In this document: in pieces, positions 30,501-36,985 of the stretch
How positions within the stretch are numbered: the first letter of the stretch is position 1
How the letters are laid out: the number at the start of each line of letters is the position of its first letter
Assembly (NCBI GenBank): GCA_965227035.1
Contig: OZ245724.1
Location: forward strand, 1,240,001-1,304,000
Length of the DNA: 64,000 nt
Origin: CBDDFQ01 sp965227035
GTDB taxonomy: Bacteria; Pseudomonadota; Gammaproteobacteria; Burkholderiales; Burkholderiaceae_C
Direction of reading: 5' to 3'
Position numbers and translations under genes: made by a program
Notes under the pieces: generated by a model
Database searches by the model: none
The model's input: the letters and a program-made list of their open reading frames with translations, nothing else
Told to the model about the DNA's origin: nothing

Positions 30501-31148
30501 GGATTCAGACTAGTGGAGCGAACCGCAAGAATTATTCGCGGAAGCGTTTCTTCCCCAATCGATTCTTTCAGGCCTCAAGGATCCATCCAAAAATTCGAAA
30601 TCGGCGATTTGTTGGCAGGGGCGACTGCGGAAATCGAATACCGGCTTCGAGTCGGCGCCGGTGCAAAGGTCGGGGTTGCGTCGAACAGTGCGCAAGCGTC
30701 CTCGGTTAGCGGCTTGCTCTCCAGCGTTGCAATTGCCAAGGTCGAAGTAACGGCCGGCGTATTCGGAGAAGACGGCTGCATCGCAGGGAAAGTTTTCGTC
30801 GATGTGAACGGCGATGGCGTGCAATCGGATGGCGAACCGGGCATCGCTCGCGCAAAAATCTATCTGCAGAATGGAATGCACTTCACGACCGACTGGGCAG
30901 GCCGCTACAGCTTTTGCGGCGTGAAGTCGCGCAGCAACGTCGTGAAGCTCGATAGGCGTTCTGTTCCCTCAGGATGCACTCCGAAAATACTCGGCAACAA
31001 CAACATGGGTGACGCCAGCAGCATATTTCTGGGCGCCAGCAATGGCCACCTTCAGCGCGGAGATTTCGCAGTCACGCAGTGCTCCGCTGCAGCACTAAAT
31101 GAAATCGAAAAGCGCAACCTGTTGGCCAATGAGAAACGGGGCCGCTGA
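24546..31148 (+). CDS. Exported cysteine-rich DUF11-type repeat surface protein (2200 aa)
   Basis: An N-terminal hydrophobic segment (residues 8-31, ending QAFAAPG) directs export. Residues 55-210 hold three Cys-bounded motifs (C60-C85, C119-C146, C181-C205) of the form C-x5-V-x-G-hydrophobic ... L-x-x-hydrophobic-x-C. Residues 302-1940 are twelve Ig-like modules of about 136 aa, each with xVGxxxxYxVxVxNxG, a P-x-G/E-hydrophobic motif and four Cys (WSC...C and CxxxxxCA). A canonical DUF11 module (LIVTKSVGAKRVEIGDTVSY) follows, then an SdrD-B-like domain (DVNGDGVQSDGEPG, probable Ca2+ loop). There is no sortase motif, PEP-CTERM or barrel. Starts within the barrel gene stop. Likely an extracellular fibre or surface-layer protein; ligand unknown. 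Confidence 0.85.
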   Translation: MRKIIRRLAVAGFILMLWIVLLFALVNQAFAAPGASLSSMGTPLVAVGTAGGVDSAKVLCPVGQVMTGLRLGTTNSGAVRLEGICANVEPSSFVLTRAAAYTSAVAAATSPTATKEVNCPAQSVLVGWIPEQHISGATLAGATLVCSNFRMTVVAVQLGSPLAVTGNQIGFSGVALPASVCTSNQIVGGFVAGTDTTLRAIRLICHDVIPHWLNVTFEASPAPADYTQFGMSLTGAGIAAPVVSGAKARISTYLMTPGTYAATPTFPGSYVLDSNGCASVSISAGLPDASCTVRLKPAPPDLALEVTNVAPLYAGERGTYAVKVQNKSLASATSAQVRIYMPSSVKSSTVNAPNWTCQGTGTTGVCDVKPASPPLTAASPGNLGFSVLPGLSDVNANAVMRISIGKDGGAAPDPATCSVDGVYCIATAGVRVQPGVALEITAQGSGAPFTVGTSSLSSFQVTNTGVSIATNARLKVQLPAGMKFNSAMLSLWSCVETGGLVDCTATGDIAANGGTRSIPLNITPQASMANMPATLYAAVDKRNGVPPNPTAPCNAPLCATIAGGNVDSGIRLSVAYDPGALSLTVGKSASIDVTVNNAGSADAVASGIKFRLPAGLRFDAALPPTLMTCGLPTNSIYSCTLTDRVGPRNKLTPTIHVIPESPLANSPATLYASVNEAGGGPVTLDPGAACNTPGVCASKLVPKVDDGNDFKIRLDSPVPALAVGKQSIYKITLTNEGSGTATGATFKFRVPATLIYKSVSQAADWNCIASASGPPGELVTCVARKDIAGGGTLDASLVVAPTASAGGTPATVFAGADRSGTASGFDPGVSCNAPAICVNHLSSSVGSDVELGISFLRPGPLYELGVIASQDMVLSNTGLSAVSSANVKIQLPSGLQLDSTLPSEFACQGTTGALDCKYTGSVTQNQSPTVTLKLKADTNLIAAETIYASIDEQAAPAPAGCASTVACASIGTGAVDSGVNLSVDFDARPLALSVGNVTRVELKIRNAAHGTAKNVAIRFLLPAGLELDSKSRSSTLDCTPPSAGFIDCKVGPDIPPTGEATVSLDVMPQPSLVGRSATIFAAIESNGAAVTRQPGASCNSAGICAQKSTGTTGNGADLLMALSGPAPELKVAQESMYSVTVANQGPGSLIGTAVKIQLPDELLLKAISPLWSCVLDAPLVRTCTYESDLGPAHSQTELDLQVQPTSAASGKPMTVRVALSPSNDLAAIDMSGPCATPVCGVVTSAPVQDDVQLTIAFVPPAPSYEVGRQSTQSVTLANMGLNPAMDPRFRIRLPSGLTLIDAAPAGKIACPEVTDQIECIYSGAVVQGEPITIDLHLSPSATMQPAQNLDASVDAHNSAPPMPGPTCTDAATCSSIGAGIVHSGVRLKVQLDQAPLSMVVGKGDAVGVTITNLGGGIKSRPPIDFKLPDGLALDTESPSQGLTCDPLVGGATSCRLDAEVPANGSATAMLHLVPQASMANVSGAIYAAIDASGGPVSLPPGPSCNDPDLCAQKSTNTVREGSDLFVSIAGPTPALTVAKTATYDVTLENRGTGPSRGAKFKLKLPDELAYKSVSSGATCAAPINGVITCELESSLNAPEVRSSSITVEPNADAGGKNVVVHAGVHAANDIQAVDPGAACVTPVRCASSALATIASSVESLPEARLQIAWRRPLPDLHVGGQASYVLQVMNDGLGDAATPTVEILLANGIQFDSAVGENWSCASVVSTVICTHVGALRTGESSTFELFVLPTVSTATENVIQYASIDPTGMGAPPAAGPGCTNKPHCASTSPVSIERDADVSIRMNGPTPALRVGARSIYHAVVTSTGGSRIEDASVRMLMPDGMEFVAVTTPGWSCTSEAALLVCKNAGAGTGSARASSDMTTDIEFVVMPRASLGNSQYVQYSAVALSGSVSADPVPGPSCAPASRCSQSETSRVTSGEDGLIVTKSVGAKRVEIGDTVSYRIAVKNLSSGVATSVAVQDSLPVGFRLVERTARIIRGSVSSPIDSFRPQGSIQKFEIGDLLAGATAEIEYRLRVGAGAKVGVASNSAQASSVSGLLSSVAIAKVEVTAGVFGEDGCIAGKVFVDVNGDGVQSDGEPGIARAKIYLQNGMHFTTDWAGRYSFCGVKSRSNVVKLDRRSVPSGCTPKILGNNNMGDASSIFLGASNGHLQRGDFAVTQCSAAALNEIEKRNLLANEKRGR
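24720..25160 (+). other. Three-fold Cys-flanked motif region, possibly VMO-I/beta-prism-like
   Basis: Within the 2200-aa protein. Three units run from Cys to Cys (residues 60-85, 119-146, 181-205), each containing a V-x-G plus aromatic/aliphatic strand. Unit three reads GTDTTLRAIRLICHD, which resembles the DDTALNGIRLYC strand of vitelline membrane outer layer protein I. The repeat is visible; the fold is a guess. Confidence 0.4.
25449..30371 (+). repeat. Twelve ~136-aa modules in A-B-C order
   Basis: Module starts: A 25449, B 25857, C 26259, A 26673, B 27096, C 27486, A 27897, B 28302, C 28704, A 29115, B 29538, A 29943. Same-class modules are 1206-1239 bases apart. Class A opens with GPxPxL(x)V ... 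YxVT; class B with a (L)xIxFxxPxPxYxVG opening and mostly ends VDSGV(R/N); class C opens LSVxxD..LSxxVG and ends KSTxT...G. After the fourth B the expected C is absent and an A follows (828 bases from A4 to A5, two modules). Confidence 0.85.
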
Positions 31149-31167
31149 GGTAAAGCCGCGCTGAGCG

Positions 31168-31572
31168 TCACTCCATGTCTTCGATGATGAACGTGCTGTA
31201 CTTCTCCGCAATGGAAAATGGCACTTGTCTGATCACATCCATTGCGAGCGCCGCCGCGTCGTTCGACTTTGCCGGAACCATCAGCATCGTGTGTCCCTGC
31301 CGCGCGAGTTGCGCAAATCGCCGGGCCGTACCACCCTCGCTGCCTGGAGAGGGAAGAACGTCGTCGACGTCTTCGGTCGTCGGAAAAATTTTCTCTAAAA
31401 CTGCTTCGGGCGATACAAGCATGGCCTCGCTCATGTCGATTGCGGCTGCCTCGAGCTTCTCGGCAACAGCCTTCGCGTCATCGGCCTTTTCGAACATCAC
31501 GACAAGGTATCCCTTCGGATAGAACACGTCGTTCATGGTGAGCATGGAATTTTCGAGTACGAATGGCTTCAT
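31168..31572 (-). CDS. Conserved hypothetical protein, small cytosolic alpha/beta
   Basis: 134 aa, no signal peptide or membrane segment. The N-terminal half reads FYPKGYLVVMFEKADDAKAVAEKLEAA, a strand followed by an amphipathic helix. The middle is a hydrophilic loop (PTTEDVDDVLPSPGSEGG) and the second half again gives strand-helix-strand (HTMLMVPAKSNDAAALAMDVI), like a duplicated ferredoxin-type fold. A good Shine-Dalgarno (AGAGGGG) precedes the ATG at 31572. It is convergent with the DUF11 gene, 19 bases apart. I do not recognise a function; heavy-metal or regulatory ACT-like roles are possible but unsupported. Confidence 0.72.
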   Translation of the reverse strand: MKPFVLENSMLTMNDVFYPKGYLVVMFEKADDAKAVAEKLEAAAIDMSEAMLVSPEAVLEKIFPTTEDVDDVLPSPGSEGGTARRFAQLARQGHTMLMVPAKSNDAAALAMDVIRQVPFSIAEKYSTFIIEDME

Positions 31573-31701
31573 AGCTTGCCCCTCTAGTTGTAGTGCATTC
31601 GATTTAGCCGTGCTGGCGACAACGGTGGTGTCGGTGTGTGCCGAAGAATCTGTAGGACGCGTGCTCCCGATAGGTTCGCAATGTGTTCGATCGCTGCTCT
31701 G

Positions 31702-33576
31702 TTATGGAACGGGGTCCATCCGCGCATTGGGATCGCCGATCAGGCGCGCCATGGCGTCGGTGTTCGGGAGGACGCCGGTGGCAACGAACGACGTGTTCAT
31801 GTCTGGCTCCATTGCGACAAGCGCGAGGTTGCCCCAGGCCTGATTCATCGGCACATAAAAGCTGCCGGCCGGCATGTCGATCAACCCGCGTTGAAGCGAG
31901 TAGTTGTTAGAAGGCAGGCCACCGACCGCAGCCGGGCCACGTCTGTAAAAGTCACCGATGACCGAGCCGGTTTCTGCAACTTTCATGACCTGCACGCCAG
32001 CCTGACGCAGACGCTGCACCGCATTCACCGAGCTTGCGCTGAGCCAGTATCCGCACGCGCGAATCCGTGTACGCGAGACGGTGGTGTCGAGCGAAGATTT
32101 CCAGTCGACCACAGTGAGCTTGTCGCGACCGGTGACAGGGTCGAGCATGGTGAGGTTGTATTTGGCTTCGCCTTGCACGTTACCCAGCGATGCTTCGTCG
32201 CGACACGCGCGCTGCGCAACTTCCCTATCGAGATACGGGCGGAGTTGCGCAAGCTCCGACGCCTTCGATGCAGTGCTGCGAAGAATGCTCGTCATCGCGA
32301 TCATGAGCGAGTGCACTCTGCGTTGCAGGTTTTGTCTAGCGATGCCGACGCCGCGGCTCGCAATCGTGAATCCGATGCTGTTCCGAAGTCCTGCAACATT
32401 GCGCAGCGAATCGGCGTCGAGCGATCCCATCGCAAATGTCTTGTTGGTCGTGTTGTCGGTGTCAACGCCGGTGGTGTAGTACCACTCGTTGGTCAGAAGC
32501 TCTCTGTCCAGGGCTGCGACAAGTGGCCTGCGAAACCACTCCTCGTCGGCGCGGGTCAGGAACTCGGGCATGTTCGCGGTCATGCTGTACTGCAGCAAAA
32601 GATCATGTGAAGGCGCCACGCCGAACTGGTCGATGAATTTGCTGCCGGCCTGATATTCACCGACGTCGACGACGACCGCAGGACGGTAATCGCGCAGAAG
32701 GCGAGCGATGGCCTGGGCTTCGAGAGTCGAGAGCCGCACATGATCGGTCGCGATATCGACTCCGTTAGATGCCAATGCCGTGCCGCTCACTGCACCATCC
32801 GGATTCGCCCTCGGAACGACGATCACGTTCAACTGCTCGAGCATCCCTCGCAATGAACCCTGTGCCAGTTCGCGTGCAAGTACAAGAGCTGCCTCGGTCG
32901 AGGCGGGCGCATCGCCATGCTGACCCGCCACGAACACAACCGTCGGTTTCGGCGATGCCACCAGAACCGATGCCACTACGTCGCTATCCTGAGTCATCAC
33001 GAGCGCGTCGAGCGGCTGACCCTGCTGTGAGCGGCCCATGTCGAGCACGGCAGCGTTCAGCGCGCCAGAGCGGGTTCCCAGCGACGTGAGCGATGCGAGC
33101 CATGCGCGCAACTCGTTGGCGCTGGTGTATGTGGTTCGGTTCGCGGCTAGGCCAGGTGTGTTGTAGACCGTCGCAGGAGTGGGGAAACGGGCGTCGATTG
33201 CCGAGGTCGCCGAAGAGCCGGTAACCGATGGCGCCAGAGCCGGCGTCGCGCCCGTTGCTGCGGGACCAGAGCCCGGCGACGGGATTGGATTGGCCACGGC
33301 CACCGGCGGCCGATTCGGAGACAACACCACCGTTGGAGGAGCAGGTGAAGCCGGGGCGGTCACGACAGGAGCGGGCGTCGATATCGGCCGCTGAGGCTCT
33401 TTCAAAGAGACGGACGAGCACGCCGATAAAAACGCGAGCGGCAGTATGACCAAGTATGCGAACGGAGAAGCAAACGAATGGGGTCCTTCGCGCAACTTCA
33501 TTGCCATCTCGCATGAAGAATTGTTCGATGGGGAGTTGGGTAGACACAAGGTTCGCGTGTCGCTTCGGAAAGTCAT
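31702..33576 (-). CDS. M14 carboxypeptidase-like lipoprotein, probably catalytically inactive
   Basis: 624 aa from the ATG at 33576 (GAAGGAT Shine-Dalgarno). A shorter start at 33507 or 33501 would put the hydrophobic segment YLVILPLAFLSAC nearer the N-terminus and is equally reasonable. LSAC is a lipobox, so the protein is likely a lipoprotein, followed by a Pro/Thr-rich linker to about residue 125. The M14-like domain shows NELRAWLASL, GQHGDAPAS, VVPRANPDG and VVVDVGEYQAG. Three key positions are changed: the Glu of the HxxE zinc motif is Ala223, the second zinc His is Gly306, and the general-base Glu of the usual ExRG segment is Ala406 (FTIASRGVG). It probably binds peptides or cell-wall fragments without cutting. 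Confidence 0.8.
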   Translation of the reverse strand: MTFRSDTRTLCLPNSPSNNSSCEMAMKLREGPHSFASPFAYLVILPLAFLSACSSVSLKEPQRPISTPAPVVTAPASPAPPTVVLSPNRPPVAVANPIPSPGSGPAATGATPALAPSVTGSSATSAIDARFPTPATVYNTPGLAANRTTYTSANELRAWLASLTSLGTRSGALNAAVLDMGRSQQGQPLDALVMTQDSDVVASVLVASPKPTVVFVAGQHGDAPASTEAALVLARELAQGSLRGMLEQLNVIVVPRANPDGAVSGTALASNGVDIATDHVRLSTLEAQAIARLLRDYRPAVVVDVGEYQAGSKFIDQFGVAPSHDLLLQYSMTANMPEFLTRADEEWFRRPLVAALDRELLTNEWYYTTGVDTDNTTNKTFAMGSLDADSLRNVAGLRNSIGFTIASRGVGIARQNLQRRVHSLMIAMTSILRSTASKASELAQLRPYLDREVAQRACRDEASLGNVQGEAKYNLTMLDPVTGRDKLTVVDWKSSLDTTVSRTRIRACGYWLSASSVNAVQRLRQAGVQVMKVAETGSVIGDFYRRGPAAVGGLPSNNYSLQRGLIDMPAGSFYVPMNQAWGNLALVAMEPDMNTSFVATGVLPNTDAMARLIGDPNARMDPVP

Positions 33577-33951
33577 TCGTAATCCTTCAATTGATTCGGC
33601 GCTCGTGGTCAGTCCGAGATCGACACTCTGCCGTTCTGCGAAATGTTAACGCCACTTCGATGGCTTATTTCGCATGTGCAGGGCAGTCGCTAGGCAAAGC
33701 ATGAGGTACGCGGTTTTCTCCTACACCGCGCAGCGACACGAACCGACCTCTCAAAAAAATATCGACGTTGACCATGAGTTCACTGGGTAGGTGAAGAGTT
33801 CCTGGCATCACGAATTTGTGAAGGTCGAGAACACCGAACTCAACCCGGATAAATGTGACCCGGTGTCCTTCTCGACGATGTCTTGTTAGACCTCTGACGC
33901 GAAACATCTGGCGCAAGACTTCCAAACGGCAACGTATTTAAGGAGATAAAA
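33577..33951. other. 375-bp divergent intergenic region
   Basis: Lies between the M14-like gene (leftward) and the DUF2383 gene (rightward) and should hold both promoters. I see a good Shine-Dalgarno (AAGGAG) at 33939-33945 for the rightward gene, but no confident promoter hexamers, terminator or palindrome. A short reading frame on the minus strand (33665-33925) has no ribosome-binding site or family likeness. Confidence 0.5.
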
Positions 33952-34902
33952 ATGGCTGAAGAACGTGATCTGAATCGTGACCTGAATCGCGACCCTCTTT
34001 CGGACGAACCCGGTGCGCACCCGGTAGGCACTGGTGTCGGTGCCGCAGGCGGCGCGGTGGCCGGAGCCAGCTTCGGCGCGATGGGCGGCCCTATCGGTGC
34101 AGCAGTCGGCGCAGTGGGCGGCGCGATCGTGGGTGGTCTTGCCGGCAAGGCGACTGCAGAGGCGGTCAATCCGACGGCTGAAACCGCGTACTGGCGCGAG
34201 AACTACACTCGTGAGCCTTACTACGAAACCGGAATGGCTTACGAGGAATACCACCCTGCATACGAATTGGGCTGGAACGCTCGCACCAAGTACGAAGGCG
34301 ATTTCGACGCTGTCGACAACCGTCTGCAAGCAGACTGGGCAGAAATGGGCCGCGAATCGCGCCTCTCATGGCCGAACGCGCGCCACGCTGCACGAGCAGC
34401 ATGGGATCGTGTCGATAGCAATGTCGGCGCTTCGTCGCAAGACGACTTGAGCAACGACGACGTGATCGACGTTTTGAACGACCTGATCGAGAATTCGCAT
34501 GACGGCGAGTACGGTTTCAAGGCATGCGCCGAGAACACCAACAACCCGGATCTGAAGTCCTTGTTCCAACGTCGCTCGGAAACCTGCGCAAAGGCTGCGA
34601 ACGAGCTCCGCGCACTGGTTGTCGGTCTCGGCGGCAAGCCGGAAGAGGGCGGCACGGCGTCTGGCGCTTTGCACCGCGGTTGGGTATCGGTGAAGGGCAC
34701 CTTGGCAGGGCATTCCGATGTGGCCATGCTCGACGAGTGCGAGCGCGGTGAAGATGCCGCACTGGCTCGCTATCGGAAGGCGCTCAAGCAGAACTTGCCC
34801 GCCAACGTTCGCTCCGTCATTACTCAGCAGCAGGCTGGCGCCCAGCGCAATCACGATGAAATCAAGGCGCGTCGTGACGCTGCAAAGGCGATGAAGAACT
34901 AG
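33952..34902 (+). CDS. PA2169-type DUF2383 four-helix protein with N-terminal glycine zipper
   Basis: 316 aa. Residues 1-20 are acidic with a repeated DLNRD. Residues 24-68 are a glycine zipper (VGAAGGAVAGASFGAMGG then GAAVGAVGGAIVGGLAG) that could insert in or associate with membranes. Residues 75-125 are Tyr/Trp rich with acidic residues (EEYHPAYELGWNARTKYEG). From about 160 the DUF2383 domain (ferritin-like four-helix bundle) has NDLIENSHDGEYGFKACAEN, FQRRSETCAKAANEL and DVAMLDECERGEDAALARYRKAL. DUF2383 proteins are usually about 150 aa, so this is a fusion. Such proteins are commonly stress-induced; that role is inferred. A terminator follows. Confidence 0.85.
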   Translation: MAEERDLNRDLNRDPLSDEPGAHPVGTGVGAAGGAVAGASFGAMGGPIGAAVGAVGGAIVGGLAGKATAEAVNPTAETAYWRENYTREPYYETGMAYEEYHPAYELGWNARTKYEGDFDAVDNRLQADWAEMGRESRLSWPNARHAARAAWDRVDSNVGASSQDDLSNDDVIDVLNDLIENSHDGEYGFKACAENTNNPDLKSLFQRRSETCAKAANELRALVVGLGGKPEEGGTASGALHRGWVSVKGTLAGHSDVAMLDECERGEDAALARYRKALKQNLPANVRSVITQQQAGAQRNHDEIKARRDAAKAMKN

Positions 34903-34975
34903 AACCTTGAACGTCGATAGTCGGCTCGCGGAATAACCATCCGCTCTTGCCTTCGGTCGACAGTCCGTTCTGGTA

Positions 34976-35004
34976 ATGCCGGTGCTCTGCGCACCGGCAT
35001 TTTT
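34976..35004 (+). terminator. Rho-independent terminator after the DUF2383 gene
   Basis: Perfect 10-bp stem ATGCCGGTGC / GCACCGGCAT, 5-base loop TCTGC, then five T (35000-35004). Lies 74 bases after the stop codon. Confidence 0.9.
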
Positions 35005-35048
35005 GTTATCAATTAATATATGACGTCCAACATTTAAAAGAGATCGTC

Positions 35049-36365
35049 ATGTTTGCCGAAAAACTCTCTGCGCGGTTGTCGCGCTCCGGAATCCATTACG
35101 CATGGGTCATTGCAGCCGTCGCCTTCGTGGTGATGTTGTCCACGGCAGCGGCGCTAGGCATCCCCAGCGTCATGCTTCAACCTCTGGGCAAAGAGTTCGG
35201 CTGGAATCCGGACATGGTGTCGTCGGCGCTGGCACTGCGCTTCGTTCTCTTCGGCCTCATGGCACCGTTCTCGGCGTTGTTGATGGAGCGATTCGGCCTG
35301 CAGCGAGTCGTTTGCACTGCACTTGCGCTCATCGCTTGCGCCATGGGTTTGTCGCTCGCCGTCACGGAGTTCTGGCAACTCGTCGCCTTGTGGGGCGTGA
35401 TGCTTGGAATCGGCACCGGGATGACCGCGCTGGTGCTCGGCGCACTGGTCGCGACTCGATGGTTCACGGCGCGGCGCGGACTCGTCATTGGTCTGCTCAC
35501 TGCAAGTTCTGCGACCGGGCAGCTACTTTTCCTTCCGCTGGCCGCCTGGCTGGTCGATAACTTCGGCTGGCGCGCCGCCATCGCGCCCGTCGTGGTGACA
35601 AGCGGCATTGCGTGCGCGCTCGTTCTGATGTTCCTGCGCAATCGTCCGTCGGATCTTGGCTTGCTGCCCTTCGGGGAGCACGCGCCGAATACGCCGGTTG
35701 GCTCCGCTGCAGGCGTATCGGCCGTCGCTCCCGCGCTGAAGATGAACATCTTCACGCCGTTCATCGTCTTCCGCGATGCCGCCAGGATTCCCACTTTCTG
35801 GGTTCTTGCCGGAACATTTTTCATTTGCGGCCTGAGCACCAACGGCCTCATCCAGACCCACTTCATCTCGCTTTGCGGCGACTACGGGCTGGCGGCACTA
35901 CCAGCCGCATCGGTACTCGCGATGATCGGGTTTTTCGACTTCATCGGCACCGTGGGGTCCGGCTGGTTGTCGGACCGTTTCGACACTCGCAAACTTCTCT
36001 TCTGGTACTACGGTTTGCGCGGCTTGTCGCTTTTCTGGTTGCCGCATTCCACTTTCACTTTGTACGGGCTGTCTTTCTTCGCGATCTTCTATGGCCTCGA
36101 CTGGATTGCAACGGTTCCACCGACCGTGAAGCTGGCGGGCGCGGCTTTTGGGCGTGAGCGTGCGCCGCTGGTGTTTGGCTGGATCTTCGCATCGCATCAG
36201 GTGGGCGCGGCGGTTGCGGCCTACGGCGCTGGACTGAGTCGCACGGTCCTTTTGAGCTACACACCTGCGCTCTATACGGCAGGTGCGGCCTGCGTCATTG
36301 CGGCGGTGTCGGTCATGTTCATCAAGCGCCAACAGCCGGCAATTGCTGCGGCGCAAGCGAAATAA
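35049..36365 (+). CDS. MFS transporter, monocarboxylate / oxalate-formate antiporter-like
   Basis: 438 aa with 12 predicted membrane segments. The first (HYAWVIAAVAFVVMLSTAAALG) is followed by GKEFGWNPDMVSSALALRFVLFGL, the layout of the MCT/OFA branch of the major facilitator superfamily. A motif-A-like loop DRFDTRKLL is seen between helices 8 and 9 (GWLSDRFDTRKLLFWYYG) and the first-half loop is MERFGLQRVV. Likely a proton-coupled symporter for an organic acid; substrate unknown. It is followed 11 bases later by a TetR regulator in the same direction, which probably controls it. Confidence 0.88.
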   Translation: MFAEKLSARLSRSGIHYAWVIAAVAFVVMLSTAAALGIPSVMLQPLGKEFGWNPDMVSSALALRFVLFGLMAPFSALLMERFGLQRVVCTALALIACAMGLSLAVTEFWQLVALWGVMLGIGTGMTALVLGALVATRWFTARRGLVIGLLTASSATGQLLFLPLAAWLVDNFGWRAAIAPVVVTSGIACALVLMFLRNRPSDLGLLPFGEHAPNTPVGSAAGVSAVAPALKMNIFTPFIVFRDAARIPTFWVLAGTFFICGLSTNGLIQTHFISLCGDYGLAALPAASVLAMIGFFDFIGTVGSGWLSDRFDTRKLLFWYYGLRGLSLFWLPHSTFTLYGLSFFAIFYGLDWIATVPPTVKLAGAAFGRERAPLVFGWIFASHQVGAAVAAYGAGLSRTVLLSYTPALYTAGAACVIAAVSVMFIKRQQPAIAAAQAK

Positions 36366-36376
36366 GGAATAGATGA

Positions 36377-36985
36377 ATGGCAAAAGTGTCGAGAGAACAG
36401 GCCGAACTGAATCACGAAAAAATCGAGGCATCGGCGGCGCATCTGTTTCGCGAGCGTGGATTGAACGGCATCAGCGTGGCCGATGTCATGGCAGATGCCG
36501 GCCTCACGCATGGTGGCTTCTACGGTCACTTCGCGTCGAAGGATGCGCTCGCGGAGTCTGCGTGCACACGCGCGTTCGATCAAAGCCGCGACCGCTGGAA
36601 TTCGCTTGCGGACAACGCCGGCCCCGAGGGGAAGCTGATGGCCATCGCCAGACACTACCTGAGTACCTCGCACCGCGATCACATGGGGAGGGGTTGCGCT
36701 GCCGGCGCGTTCGCAACCGACATTGCGAGAGAGGACGACGCCAAGCCGGTGCGCGCAATCTACGCAGCAGGTCTGGCGCGTATGGTCGATCAACTCGAGA
36801 AGATGAGTTCTGCCCGTGGAGGCACACGCAAACGCGAAGCCGCCATCGCGAATCTGGCAATGATGGTCGGTGCGCTCAACCTGGCACGTGCGACACGCAA
36901 CGAGGCTGGTGGCAATGAGTTTTCGGAAGAGATTCTGGAGTCGACGCTTGCGGTCATCAAGCGCCTGGACGACGCAGCCGACTAA
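36377..36985 (+). CDS. TetR/AcrR family regulator
   Basis: 202 aa. N-terminal helix-turn-helix in ASAAHLFRERGLNGISVADVMADAGLTHGGFYGHFASKDAL, the classic TetR layout ending in the Tyr-His-Phe-x-x-Lys motif. The C-terminal ligand domain (CAAGAFATDIARED) resembles regulators of the transcriptional-repressor C-terminal type with GCxxxA near helix 6. It lies directly after the MFS gene, suggesting local autoregulated control of the transporter. Its stop overlaps the dusA stop on the other strand by three bases. Confidence 0.9.
   Translation: MAKVSREQAELNHEKIEASAAHLFRERGLNGISVADVMADAGLTHGGFYGHFASKDALAESACTRAFDQSRDRWNSLADNAGPEGKLMAIARHYLSTSHRDHMGRGCAAGAFATDIAREDDAKPVRAIYAAGLARMVDQLEKMSSARGGTRKREAAIANLAMMVGALNLARATRNEAGGNEFSEEILESTLAVIKRLDDAAD

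Noticed and set aside
33665..33925. 86-codon frame in the divergent gap before the DUF2383 gene
   Set aside because: No Shine-Dalgarno, no motif, and it would cover both promoters.
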